Shown here piece by piece: positions 51,051 through 60,087 of a stretch of DNA of 64,000 nt. Source of the DNA: Flavobacterium caeni (lineage in GTDB: Bacteria > Bacteroidota > Bacteroidia > Flavobacteriales > Flavobacteriaceae). Numbering within the stretch: position 1 is the first letter of the stretch; the number at the start of each line of letters is the position of its first letter. The translations under genes were made by a program, and so were the position numbers. Below the pieces are notes generated by a model. That model saw nothing but the letters and a program-made list of their open reading frames with translations. It did no database searches and was not told where the DNA came from. Location of the stretch: contig NZ_FMVF01000013.1 in assembly GCF_900101895.1 (NCBI RefSeq), positions 1 to 64,000 of the forward strand, in the 5' to 3' direction.

Positions 51051-52562
51051 TTATAATGTAGCGATCGCTTTTTGTATTCTGCTGATCGTTTCCTCCTTAC
51101 CGATGATTTCGGCGATATCAAACAAATGCGGGCCTTTTAGCGCGCCCACAAGGCTTAGTCTGAACGGTTGCATCACTTTGCCCATGCCGATTTCGTTTTG
51201 GGTCATCCAATCCTTGACGATCGTTTCGATGTTTGCAGATCGGAAATCTTCGATGTTGGCCAATACTTCGACCAATTGGTTCATCAATACCGGCGTGTCT
51301 TCTTTCCAGTTCTTGGCGGCTTTTTCGTCATACGATGTAGGCGCGACAAAGAAGTAATCGCTGAGTTCCCAGAATTCCGACACGAAATGCGCGCGTTCCT
51401 TGATCAAACCGACGATGCGCGTGAGTTTGGTGGGCGAATAGGTGCGTGGTAGGTTTTTCGAAGCGACGACCGGGGCAAACGCTTGCGCGAGTTCGGCATC
51501 GTCTTTACCGATCAAATATTGGTGGTTGAACCATTTGTTCTTTTCGGGATCGAATTTGGCGCCGGCCTTGTGTACGCGACCCAAATCGAATGAATTACAC
51601 AGTTCTTCGAGCGAAAACAGTTCTTTGTCGGTACCGTCGTTCCAGCCCAAAAGCGCGAGGAAATTGATAACCGCTTCCGGGAAAAATCCTTTTTCACGAT
51701 AACCCGAAGAAACGCCTTCGTCGGTTTTCCATTCGAGCGGGAACACCGGAAAGCCCATCTTGTCGCCGTCGCGTTTGGAGAGTTTTCCGTTGCCGATGGG
51801 TTTCAAGATCAGCGGCAAATGCGCAAACTCGGGCGCGTCCCAACCAAATGCGCGGTAGAGCAGTACGTGTAACGGCATCGATGGCAACCATTCCTCGCCG
51901 CGGATCACGTGAGAGGTTTGCATCAGATGATCGTCTACGATGTTGGCCAAATGGTAGGTAGGCATGCCATCGCTTTTGAACAACACCTTGTCGTCGAGCA
52001 GGTTGGTATCGAATTTAATGTCGCCGCGGATGATGTCGTGCAGCTGCAACGTTTCGCCTACGGGAGTTTTGAATCGAATGACGTAATCTTCGCCGGCGGC
52101 CAATCGTTTGGCGACGTCTTCGGCCGAATTCGTCAGTGAATTGTCCAATTGTTCGCGTACCGAATGGTTGTAGATGAACGTTTGTCCCAAAGCCTCTTTG
52201 TCCTTGCGCATCGCATCGAGATTCTCGGCAGAATCGAACGCATAATAGGCGTGGCCCGACGCGATCAGCTGGTCGGCGTATTGTTTGTAGATGGCTTTGC
52301 GCTCGCTTTGTCGGTACGGCCCGAACTTTTCGTTCTTGCCTACGGTTTCCTCGGGCGAAATCCCAAGCCACTGGAGGGCTTCCATGATGTAGGCTTCGGC
52401 ACCCGGGACAAACCTGTTTTGGTCGGTGTCCTCGATGCGCAGGTAGAAAACCCCGCCATGTTTCTTGGCGAAAAGATAGTTGAACAGCGCGGTGCGCACG
52501 CCGCCTATGTGTAAAGGTCCGGTAGGACTGGGTGCAAAACGCACTCGTACTGGCTTCGACAT
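51051..52562 (-). CDS. gltX: Glutamate--tRNA ligase
   Basis: This 503-residue class I aminoacyl-tRNA synthetase charges tRNA-Glu. The HIGH-type site is RFAPSPTGPLHIGGVRTALF (about 8-27) and the KMSKS-type site is KLSKRDGDK (about 257-265). The GoQ-type and anticodon domains follow. Length is typical. The ATG at 52562 gives the usual MSKPVRVRFAPSPTG start; the frame is open upstream but crosses the -7 box (52579-52586) and a repeat. Confidence 0.96.
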   Translation of the reverse strand: MSKPVRVRFAPSPTGPLHIGGVRTALFNYLFAKKHGGVFYLRIEDTDQNRFVPGAEAYIMEALQWLGISPEETVGKNEKFGPYRQSERKAIYKQYADQLIASGHAYYAFDSAENLDAMRKDKEALGQTFIYNHSVREQLDNSLTNSAEDVAKRLAAGEDYVIRFKTPVGETLQLHDIIRGDIKFDTNLLDDKVLFKSDGMPTYHLANIVDDHLMQTSHVIRGEEWLPSMPLHVLLYRAFGWDAPEFAHLPLILKPIGNGKLSKRDGDKMGFPVFPLEWKTDEGVSSGYREKGFFPEAVINFLALLGWNDGTDKELFSLEELCNSFDLGRVHKAGAKFDPEKNKWFNHQYLIGKDDAELAQAFAPVVASKNLPRTYSPTKLTRIVGLIKERAHFVSEFWELSDYFFVAPTSYDEKAAKNWKEDTPVLMNQLVEVLANIEDFRSANIETIVKDWMTQNEIGMGKVMQPFRLSLVGALKGPHLFDIAEIIGKEETISRIQKAIATL

Positions 52563-52578
52563 TTTGTAGAATTTTGCG

Positions 52579-52586
52579 CAAAGATA
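52579..52586 (-). promoter_or_regulatory. -7 promoter box for gltX
   Basis: The minus strand reads TATCTTTG, matching TANNTTTG, 16 bases before the gltX ATG. Confidence 0.5.
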
Positions 52587-52606
52587 CGATTGGAATCGCT
52601 TTTCCG

Positions 52607-52637
52607 GAATTTGAAAATTTGAAAATTTGAAAATTTG
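52607..52637. repeat. GAAAATTT microsatellite
   Basis: An 8-base unit, GAAAATTT, repeats about three and a half times between the gltX promoter and the DUF4175 promoter. It may change length by slippage. Confidence 0.7.
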
Positions 52638-52837
52638 GAAATGCGCCCTGCGAGAGGAAGCTGTTGGCATACAAAAGAAAGGGGCCAGCCAAAGGGCAGG
52701 AAAGTGTGTGATGAGAAAGATTTGGGCATGTAAGAGATGGACTTTCGACCCAAAGTTTTACGATAGTTTTTTTGCATTTTTTTTAACCTTTTCCAATTCA
52801 GATAAAATCGTACTTTTAGCGGTTATAAGTTTGGCCC

Positions 52838-55800
52838 ATGGCGACAGCGACGGTCATTTACGAGAAACTCGAGGCGTTTATCCGAAAATACTATACCAAC
52901 GAACTCATCCGCGGCATACTGTTTTTTGTCGGACTGGGCTTGCTGTACCTGCTCTTTACGTTGTTTGTCGAGTATTTTTTATGGCTCAAACCCACAGGAC
53001 GCACCGTGTTGTTCTGGTTGTTCGTCGGCGTAGAATTGTTTCTGCTGGCGCGCTATATTTTGTTCCCGATTTTCAAGCTTTTCAAGTTGCAAAAGGGGAT
53101 AGGGTATGCCGAGGCGTCGCAAATCATCGGCAGCCATTTTAACGAAGTCGATGACAAGCTCACCAATTTCCTGCAACTTTCAAACGATTCGAACCAATCC
53201 GAATTGTTGCTTGCGTCGATCGAACAAAAGGCGCATGCGTTACAACCCATACCGTTTTCGAACGCCGTCAATTTCTCGAAGAACAAAAAATACCTGCCGT
53301 TGGCGTTGTTGCCGTTGTTGTTTTTCGCGTTCTTTTATCTTTCGGGCAATGCCGACGTGATTTCGGCAAGTCTCAACCGCGTCGTGCACCACCGCGAACA
53401 ATTCCTGCCGCCGGCTCCGTTCGAATTTGTGTTGCTCAATGACAATCTTCAAACCGAACAAAACAAAGATTTTACCGTACGCGTCCAATCGCGCGGCAAG
53501 GTCGTTCCCGAAAATGCGATGATGGTTATTGGCGACGAAAGCTACTTCATGGAATCGTCGGGGCCGGGCACGTTCAGCTTTAAGATCGCCAAGCCGATGG
53601 ACAACGTTTCGTTCCATATCGAAGCCAACGATATTTCGTCGCACGAGTACGAACTGGCCGTGGTGGCCGTGCCGTCGATCGCGAATTTCGAGATGGTTTT
53701 GAACTATCCGAATTACCTGGGCAAGAAAACCGAGACCATCAAAGGGACGGGCAACGCCATTGTCCCCGAGGGCACCAGCGTCACCTGGCGCATGCAAACG
53801 CTGGCCACGCAAAAAATCGAGTGGAGCGCCGGGGGCCATAGTTTTCCGTTTCTGAAAAATGACGACGTCTTTACGATTTCAAAAGGCATTTTGCAAAATA
53901 CGGATTACCAGATCTTGACCTCGAACGACAAGGTTACGCATTACGAGAAACTCAATTACCAGTTGTCGGTTGTCAAGGACCAGTTCCCGACCATCAACGT
54001 CAATCCGGCGCCCGACAGCCTGAAGGTGCAAAAGAATTACGTGCTTGGGCAGGTTTCCGACGATTATGGATTGTCGAGATTGCAAATCGTCTACTATCCG
54101 AAGGACGCACCCGACAAGGCCCGCCGCGGAACCATCGCGGTCAAGAATGGCGTGTTCGACCAATTCGTTTTTGCGTTTCCGAGTACGTTGCCCGTGGAGC
54201 CTGGCGTGAATTACGAGTATTATTTCGAGGTGTTCGACAACGATGCAATCCATCATTTCAAGAGCACCAAATCGTCGGTGTTCTCGAACCGCATCCAAAC
54301 CGAGGAAGAGAAAGCCGATGCGATGCTACAGCAGCAAAGCGAGAACATCAACAGTCTCGAGAAATCGTTGCGCAACCAGGACAAGCAGTTATCCGAGATC
54401 GACAAGCTGCAAAAGGCGGGCAAGGAGCGCGACAATCTGGAATTCAAGGACCAGCAAAAGATCAACGATTTCATCAAACGCCAAAAGCAACAAGACGAGA
54501 TGATGAAGGAGTTTTCGAAAAAGATGGACGAAAACCTCGACAAATTCCAATCGGAGAAAAAAGACGAATTCAAGGAAGAATTGCAAAAGCGTCTGGAAAA
54601 TGCCGAGAAAGACCTCGAGAAGAACCAAAAACTGCTCGACGAGCTCAAGGAACTCAACGACAAGATCAAGAACGAGGAGCTCATGGACAAGCTCGACAAG
54701 TTCAAACAAAACAGCAAGAACCAGGTCAAGAACCTAGAACAATTGGTCGAGCTGACCAAGAAATATTATGTCGAGAAAAAGGCCGAACAACTGGCCGACA
54801 AGCTCGACAAACTTTCTGAAAAGCAAGATAAACTCTCGGAAAGCGGCAAGGAGAACGACGCCAAGAAGCAGGACGAGATCAACAAGGAATTCGACAAAAT
54901 CCAGAAAGAACTCAAGGAACTCGACAAGGAGAACCAGGAATTGAAGTCGCCGATGGACATTCCAAAAGACCCCGAAAAGGAGCAAAGCATCGACGAGGAT
55001 TTGAAAAAGGCGTCGGACGAGTTACAAAAGGATGCCAAAGACAAGGCCAAACCCAAACAAAAGAGCGCGTCCAAGAAAATGAAGGAGATGAGCCAGAGCA
55101 TGCAGGACAGCATGGCGGGCGGCGAGATGGAGCAGCTCGAAGAAGACGTCAAGATGTTGCGTCAGATACTCGACAACCTGCTGGCATTTTCGTTTTCGCA
55201 GGAAGATTTGATGGGGCAGTTCAAAGGGCTTAAGCGCGGATCGCCGTCGTTCAATAAAAACCTCAAGCTGCAGCAGGATCTGAAATTGCAGTTCAAACAC
55301 GTCGATGACAGTTTGTTTGCGATGTCGTTGCGCAACCCGAAGATTGCCGAAGACGTGACCAAGGAAATCGGGAACGTGCACTACAACATCGACAAATCGC
55401 TCGAGAACCTGGTCGAGGCCAACGTCGCCAAGGGCGTTTCGCATCAGCAATACACGGTGTCGTCGGCCAACAAGCTCGCCGATTTTCTGAGCGACATCCT
55501 CAACGGGATGCAAATGTCGTTGTCGGGTTCTGGAACGGGCGGCAAGCCCAAACCCGGACAGGGACAGGGCGCGGGGATGCAACTGCCCGACATCATCAAG
55601 AAACAAGAAGGCCTTAGCGAACAAATGAAGGAGGCGATGAAAAAAGGCAAAAAGCCTGGCGATGGCAAGAGGCCCGGCGACGGTGAAAAACCAGGAGGTG
55701 GCGAGAAAGGCAAGCAAGGCAAAGACGGCAAATCGAGCGGGGGCGATGGCGAAGGACAGGAAGGAGAAGACGGCGAGGGCGACGCACGCGCGATCATGGA

Positions 55801-56182
55801 AATTTACAGAGAGCAAAAGCAGTTGCGCGAAGCACTGCAAAACGAATTGAACAAGAAAGGACTTGGGGGCAACGGACAAAACGCGCTCGACCAGATGAAG
55901 CAAATCGAGAAGCAATTGCTCAACAAAGGTTTTAACAACGAGACGTTGCAAAAAGCGCTCAACCTCAAGTACGAACTGTTGAAACTCGACAAAGCAGTCC
56001 AGTTGCAAGGCGAGGAAAAGAAACGGCAGGCCGAGACAAATAAAAAAGAGTTCAACAATCCTGCCAACGCGCTGCCAGCCAACCTGCAAGATTATTTGAA
56101 TGCCATCGAGATTTTAAACAGACAAAGCTTACCTTTGCGCGCCAATTTTAACCAGAAGGTGCAAGAATATTTCAAGCAATGA
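52838..56182 (+). CDS. DUF4175 family giant membrane protein
   Basis: This 1114-residue protein has N-terminal membrane segments (about 23-47, 50-66 and 155-169), an Ig-like or beta-rich middle (about 190-480), a long Lys/Glu/Asp coiled coil (about 490-790), and a Gly/Lys low-complexity segment (about 905-975) before a short helical end. I recognise DUF4175, a family of Bacteroidota and Alphaproteobacteria without a known function. It overlaps the ybeY start by four bases (ATGA). A near-consensus TACTTTTA lies at 52811-52818. Confidence 0.82.
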   Translation: MATATVIYEKLEAFIRKYYTNELIRGILFFVGLGLLYLLFTLFVEYFLWLKPTGRTVLFWLFVGVELFLLARYILFPIFKLFKLQKGIGYAEASQIIGSHFNEVDDKLTNFLQLSNDSNQSELLLASIEQKAHALQPIPFSNAVNFSKNKKYLPLALLPLLFFAFFYLSGNADVISASLNRVVHHREQFLPPAPFEFVLLNDNLQTEQNKDFTVRVQSRGKVVPENAMMVIGDESYFMESSGPGTFSFKIAKPMDNVSFHIEANDISSHEYELAVVAVPSIANFEMVLNYPNYLGKKTETIKGTGNAIVPEGTSVTWRMQTLATQKIEWSAGGHSFPFLKNDDVFTISKGILQNTDYQILTSNDKVTHYEKLNYQLSVVKDQFPTINVNPAPDSLKVQKNYVLGQVSDDYGLSRLQIVYYPKDAPDKARRGTIAVKNGVFDQFVFAFPSTLPVEPGVNYEYYFEVFDNDAIHHFKSTKSSVFSNRIQTEEEKADAMLQQQSENINSLEKSLRNQDKQLSEIDKLQKAGKERDNLEFKDQQKINDFIKRQKQQDEMMKEFSKKMDENLDKFQSEKKDEFKEELQKRLENAEKDLEKNQKLLDELKELNDKIKNEELMDKLDKFKQNSKNQVKNLEQLVELTKKYYVEKKAEQLADKLDKLSEKQDKLSESGKENDAKKQDEINKEFDKIQKELKELDKENQELKSPMDIPKDPEKEQSIDEDLKKASDELQKDAKDKAKPKQKSASKKMKEMSQSMQDSMAGGEMEQLEEDVKMLRQILDNLLAFSFSQEDLMGQFKGLKRGSPSFNKNLKLQQDLKLQFKHVDDSLFAMSLRNPKIAEDVTKEIGNVHYNIDKSLENLVEANVAKGVSHQQYTVSSANKLADFLSDILNGMQMSLSGSGTGGKPKPGQGQGAGMQLPDIIKKQEGLSEQMKEAMKKGKKPGDGKRPGDGEKPGGGEKGKQGKDGKSSGGDGEGQEGEDGEGDARAIMEIYREQKQLREALQNELNKKGLGGNGQNALDQMKQIEKQLLNKGFNNETLQKALNLKYELLKLDKAVQLQGEEKKRQAETNKKEFNNPANALPANLQDYLNAIEILNRQSLPLRANFNQKVQEYFKQ

Positions 56183-56595
56183 TTCAATTCAATTACGAGA
56201 CAGATTTCGAATTAGCCGACGAGACGCTTTATGCCGACTGGATTTCCGAAGTCATTAAAAGCGAGCAGAAGGACGAAGGCGAGATCAATTACATCTTCTG
56301 CGACGACGATTATTTGATTGAAATCAACCGCCAGTATTTGGAGCATGATACACTTACTGACATCATCAGTTTCGATTATTCTGAAGGAAATGTCTTACAA
56401 GGCGATATTTTTATTTCGATTGAACGCGTCAAGGACAATGCCGACGATTTTAAGGTTTTGTTCGAGGAGGAGTTGCGCAGGGTGATGGCACACGGCGTAC
56501 TGCACTATTGCGGATACAAGGACAAGTCCGAAGCCGACGAACAATTGATGCGCCGTAAGGAAGAAGAGAAGATGAAACTATTTCCAAAACAATAA
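56179..56595 (+). CDS. ybeY: Endoribonuclease YbeY
   Basis: This 138-residue protein is the 16S rRNA maturation/quality-control RNase. The zinc-site motif is usually HGxLHxxGxDH; here it reads HGVLHYCGYKDKSEAD (residues about 106-121). The first two His are present, but the third metal-ligand His is replaced (K-D-K), with Glu and Asp following. In Bacteroidota the same K-D-K form is common, so activity with an alternative ligand is plausible. It is coupled to DUF4175 (4-base overlap) and sits 16 bases before mnmG with a parS-like site between. Confidence 0.88.
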   Translation: MIQFNYETDFELADETLYADWISEVIKSEQKDEGEINYIFCDDDYLIEINRQYLEHDTLTDIISFDYSEGNVLQGDIFISIERVKDNADDFKVLFEEELRRVMAHGVLHYCGYKDKSEADEQLMRRKEEEKMKLFPKQ

Positions 56596-56611
56596 TGTTT
56601 CACGTGGAACA
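56596..56611. promoter_or_regulatory. parS-like site 1
   Basis: TGTTTCACGTGGAACA fills exactly the gap between the ybeY stop and the mnmG start. It matches the known ParB-binding consensus TGTTTCACGTGAAACA at 14 or more of 16 positions and is near-palindromic around CACGTG. Function is inferred from match and position only. Confidence 0.7.
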
Positions 56612-58489
56612 ATGAGTATGTTTGAGAATGAATATGACGTAATCGTGGTGGGTGCAGGGCATGCTGGTTCAGAGGCCGCCGCCGCCGCCGCCAACATGGG
56701 ATCCAAAACCTTGTTGGTGACGATGAGTTTGCAGAACATCGCGCAGATGTCGTGCAATCCGGCCATGGGTGGGATTGCCAAAGGGCAAATCGTGCGCGAG
56801 ATCGATGCACTTGGGGGTTACTCGGGCATCGTGTCAGACAAGACGGCCATCCAGTTCAAGATGCTCAACAAATCCAAAGGCCCGGCCATGTGGTCGCCGC
56901 GCGTACAAAGCGACCGTATGCGGTTCGCCGAGGAGTGGCGGCTGATGCTCGAACAAACGCCCAACCTCGACTTTTACCAGGAGATGGTGCGCGGGCTGAT
57001 CATCGAGAACGGACGCATTAGAGGCATCAAAACCTCGCTCGGCGTCGAGATCAAAGCCAAGGCGGTGGTGCTGACCAATGGTACGTTTTTAAACGGGCTC
57101 ATCCACATTGGCGAGAAACAGTTTGGCGGCGGACGCGCAGGCGAGAGTGCCGCTTACGGGATTACCGAAGACTTGGTGAACGTGGGCTTCGAATCGGGAC
57201 GGATGAAAACCGGAACACCACCGCGTGTAGACGGCCGTTCGCTCGATTATTCGAAAATGAACGAAGAGAAGGGCGATGCCAAGCCCGATAAATTTTCCTA
57301 TTCCGACCAAACCAAACCGTTGGTTTTTCAGAAGTCGTGCCACATGACCTATACGTCGCCACTCGTGCACGAACTGTTGCGCGAGGGATTCGACCGGTCG
57401 CCGATGTTCAATGGGCGAATCCAGAGTTTGGGACCGCGTTATTGTCCGTCCATCGAAGACAAAATCAACCGGTTCGCCGACAAAGAAAGGCACCAATTGT
57501 TTGTTGAACCCGAGGGCTGGAATACCGTTGAGGTGTACGTCAACGGATTCTCTACGTCGCTGCCCGAGGACGTACAGTTTAAGGCGCTGCGTTCTGTCGT
57601 AGGGTTTGAAAACGTCAAGTTTTTCAGACCGGGGTATGCCATCGAGTACGACTATTTCCCACCGACGCAGCTCAAACATACGTTAGAGACCAAATTGGTC
57701 GAAGGACTGTATTTCGCAGGACAAATCAATGGAACGACCGGATATGAAGAGGCCGCTTCGCAAGGTTTGATGGCCGGCATCAACGCATCGCTCAAGGTCC
57801 AGGAGAAAGAGCCGTTGATCTTAAAACGCGACGAAGCCTACATCGGCGTCTTGATCGACGATTTGATCACCAAAGGCACCGAAGAACCGTACCGTATGTT
57901 TACTTCGCGCGCCGAATACCGTACGCTGTTGCGTCAGGACAACGCCGATTTCAGGTTGACACCCAAGTCGCACGCCATCGGTTTGGCCTCGGACAAGCGT
58001 ATGAAACGTATGGAATACAAGTTCAACGAATCGGACAAGATGGTCAATTTCTTTAGGGAAACCAGTGTGACCGTGGCCGAAACCAACCCGATTTTAGAAG
58101 CCAAAGAATCGGCGCCGATTACGCAATCGGATAAAATGTTCAAGGTGTTTTCGCGCCCGCAAGTCGAATTGGAAGACATCCTCAAATTTGAGAAAGTACA
58201 AGAATACATCGCCAACAACGACCTCGACCAGGAAATAATTGAACAAGCCGAGATCCAGGTAAAGTATTCAGGTTATATCGAAAAGGAGCGCAACAACGCC
58301 GACAAACTCACGCGGTTGGAAGATGTCAAGATTCCGGAATTTTTCGATTACGAAAAAATCAAGTCGATGTCTATCGAGGCCAAACAAAAGCTGAGCAAGA
58401 TTCGTCCGGTGACCATTTCGCAAGCTTCGCGTATTTCGGGCGTTTCACCAAGCGATATTTCGGTGCTGCTAATTCATATGGGAAGATGA
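56612..58489 (+). CDS. mnmG: tRNA uridine 5-carboxymethylaminomethyl modification enzyme MnmG
   Basis: This 625-residue FAD enzyme (GidA) works with MnmE to modify U34 of certain tRNAs. The FAD loop is VIVVGAGHAGSEAAAAAAN (about 10-28), followed by SCNPAMGGIAKGQIVREIDALGG and the two conserved Cys regions KTGTPPRVDGRSL (about 200) and TGYEEAASQGLMAGINA (about 370). Length fits the family (about 625-630). In many bacteria mnmG lies near oriC and parAB; here two parS-like sites flank it exactly. Confidence 0.97.
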   Translation: MSMFENEYDVIVVGAGHAGSEAAAAAANMGSKTLLVTMSLQNIAQMSCNPAMGGIAKGQIVREIDALGGYSGIVSDKTAIQFKMLNKSKGPAMWSPRVQSDRMRFAEEWRLMLEQTPNLDFYQEMVRGLIIENGRIRGIKTSLGVEIKAKAVVLTNGTFLNGLIHIGEKQFGGGRAGESAAYGITEDLVNVGFESGRMKTGTPPRVDGRSLDYSKMNEEKGDAKPDKFSYSDQTKPLVFQKSCHMTYTSPLVHELLREGFDRSPMFNGRIQSLGPRYCPSIEDKINRFADKERHQLFVEPEGWNTVEVYVNGFSTSLPEDVQFKALRSVVGFENVKFFRPGYAIEYDYFPPTQLKHTLETKLVEGLYFAGQINGTTGYEEAASQGLMAGINASLKVQEKEPLILKRDEAYIGVLIDDLITKGTEEPYRMFTSRAEYRTLLRQDNADFRLTPKSHAIGLASDKRMKRMEYKFNESDKMVNFFRETSVTVAETNPILEAKESAPITQSDKMFKVFSRPQVELEDILKFEKVQEYIANNDLDQEIIEQAEIQVKYSGYIEKERNNADKLTRLEDVKIPEFFDYEKIKSMSIEAKQKLSKIRPVTISQASRISGVSPSDISVLLIHMGR

Positions 58490-59001
58490 TGTTCCACGTG
58501 AAACCGAAAACGGCAAGCCATGTAGCCAAAGGGTTCGCGGTGATTTTGCTGTTGATTTTGCAAAGTTGCATCGGTGCGAGGGCGACGGTTCAAATTCCAG
58601 ATTATTTGTTGTTGCCAAACGGCAAGGAACACTTGGGCGGGAAACCGCTCACCGGATTCGTGTTTGAAAACAATGTGCGTGCCAAGTTGCCGATCGAGCA
58701 ATTTATCGCCTACAAATACAAATCGGCCAATTATTTCGAACGCGAGATTTGGGTCACGATCGATGGGGAACGGTACCAGTTGATCATTTACGATGCCGCC
58801 GATTTCGAAAAGTATTTCAACAGCGCCAATTTCTCGCCCATGAACGAAGAGGCGAAAGACGAACGGAACAGCACCCGAAAATTTGTCGCGATTTCGATGA
58901 TCACCGATTACAACGAAGATTGTTTGTCTGATCAATCGCTGCTGCAAAACAAATCGGTCAAATACTTGCGCGATTTGAAAAACGAATACATCAACCAATG
59001 A
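58486..59001 (+). CDS. Lipoprotein of unknown family
   Basis: This 171-residue protein has a signal peptide with lipobox L25-Q26-S27-C28 (LLLILQSC). The mature part is a mix of beta strands and a helical tail and contains VQIPDYLLLPNGKEHLGGKPLTGFVF and YNEDCLSDQSLLQNK. I do not recognise the family. Its start overlaps the mnmG stop (ATGA) and its first codons contain the second parS-like site. It precedes a methyltransferase gene with a 4-base overlap. Confidence 0.65.
   Translation: MMFHVKPKTASHVAKGFAVILLLILQSCIGARATVQIPDYLLLPNGKEHLGGKPLTGFVFENNVRAKLPIEQFIAYKYKSANYFEREIWVTIDGERYQLIIYDAADFEKYFNSANFSPMNEEAKDERNSTRKFVAISMITDYNEDCLSDQSLLQNKSVKYLRDLKNEYINQ
58490..58505. promoter_or_regulatory. 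parS-like site 2
   Basis: TGTTCCACGTGAAACC is the reverse complement of GGTTTCACGTGGAACA, matching site 1 at 15 of 16 positions in opposite orientation. It lies inside the first codons of the lipoprotein gene. Confidence 0.68.
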
Positions 59002-59855
59002 CGATTCCCAACCAAACCTTTCTTACGGTCAAAGACCATTCGGTGTCGGGCGAGGTATTCGAGTTACGCCACGATACGGAACTCGATTTGCTGGTCACGC
59101 ATCCGCAACCGAGCGCCGAAGCGTTACCCAAATATTACGAAAGCGACGATTATATTTCACATACCGACGGCAAGCGTTCTTTGTTTGAAAAAGCCTATCA
59201 TTTTGTAAAGGACATTGCGCTCAAAAACAAACTCGATTTGATTGCGTCGTTGCAACCCGGCAAAGGCCGATTGCTCGACATCGGCGCCGGAACAGGCGAT
59301 TTTTTGAATGCAGCCAAACAGGCCGGATGGCATAGCACGGGAATTGAACCCAGCGAAAAGGCGCGCGCGATAGCTGAAAGAAAAGGCGTGACGTTTGTAA
59401 CCGATCTTGGCCAACTCGAAGACCATTCGTTTGATGTGATCACAATGTGGCACGTACTGGAACATGTTCCCAATCTCGAGCACCAGATCGCCGAACTCAA
59501 GCGGCTGCTCAAACCAACTGGAACTATTTTGGTTGCAGTTCCCAATTTCCGGTCGCATGATGCCAAACACTATGGCGCTTTTTGGGCGGCCTATGACGTG
59601 CCGCGGCATTTGTGGCATTTTTCAAAAACCGCGATCGAGAAGTTATTTGCGACGCAAGACCTTAAACTGGCCGATGTGTTGCCGATGAAATTCGACGCAT
59701 TTTACGTTTCGCTGCTGTCCGAGAAATACAAAGCAGGCAAGATGAATTTTGTCGGCGCGGTGATTACCGGATTGCGCTCGAATTGGAAGGCCAGACGAAC
59801 CAAGCAGTATTCGTCGCATATTTATGTGCTAAAAAACACGCGAAAATCGAATTAA
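58998..59855 (+). CDS. Class I SAM-dependent methyltransferase
   Basis: This 285-residue protein has the Rossmann-type SAM site LLDIGAGTGDFLNAAKQAGW (about 92-111) and FDVITMWHVLEHVPNLEHQ (about 140-158), the motif of the Methyltransf_11/23 group. The substrate is not evident. Homologues of this type methylate sugars, lipids or small metabolites. It follows the lipoprotein gene with a 4-base overlap. Confidence 0.88.
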   Translation: MTIPNQTFLTVKDHSVSGEVFELRHDTELDLLVTHPQPSAEALPKYYESDDYISHTDGKRSLFEKAYHFVKDIALKNKLDLIASLQPGKGRLLDIGAGTGDFLNAAKQAGWHSTGIEPSEKARAIAERKGVTFVTDLGQLEDHSFDVITMWHVLEHVPNLEHQIAELKRLLKPTGTILVAVPNFRSHDAKHYGAFWAAYDVPRHLWHFSKTAIEKLFATQDLKLADVLPMKFDAFYVSLLSEKYKAGKMNFVGAVITGLRSNWKARRTKQYSSHIYVLKNTRKSN

Positions 59856-60057
59856 GCGCCGCCAGCGGGCCGAACAACATTCAAGCAGGGAGAAGGTGTC
59901 GGAAATCTGAAAATCGCTTAAAACGCATTTGTGAAGGCTGTTTCTAATAGTTGTTTTCAATTTGAATCAAGTATCCGATAAGCGCGGCCTATACCAGTTA
60001 GAACACAAAAAATTCAAAACTTTTTAAACGCCGGTTTTTTGCCGCGTCAAAAATTTA

Positions 60058-60065
60058 TACTTTTG
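60058..60065 (+). promoter_or_regulatory. -7 promoter box for OmpH-like gene
   Basis: TACTTTTG matches TANNTTTG, 22 bases before the ATG at 60088. A TTG lies 16 bases upstream (60039-60041), slightly short of usual spacing. Confidence 0.55.
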
Positions 60066-60087
60066 AAACCGAATTAAAAACGTGATC

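Noticed and set aside
55022-56089. Open frame of 355 codons antisense to DUF4175
   Set aside because: Leu/Phe-rich product is the complement of the Lys/Glu coiled coil on the other strand.
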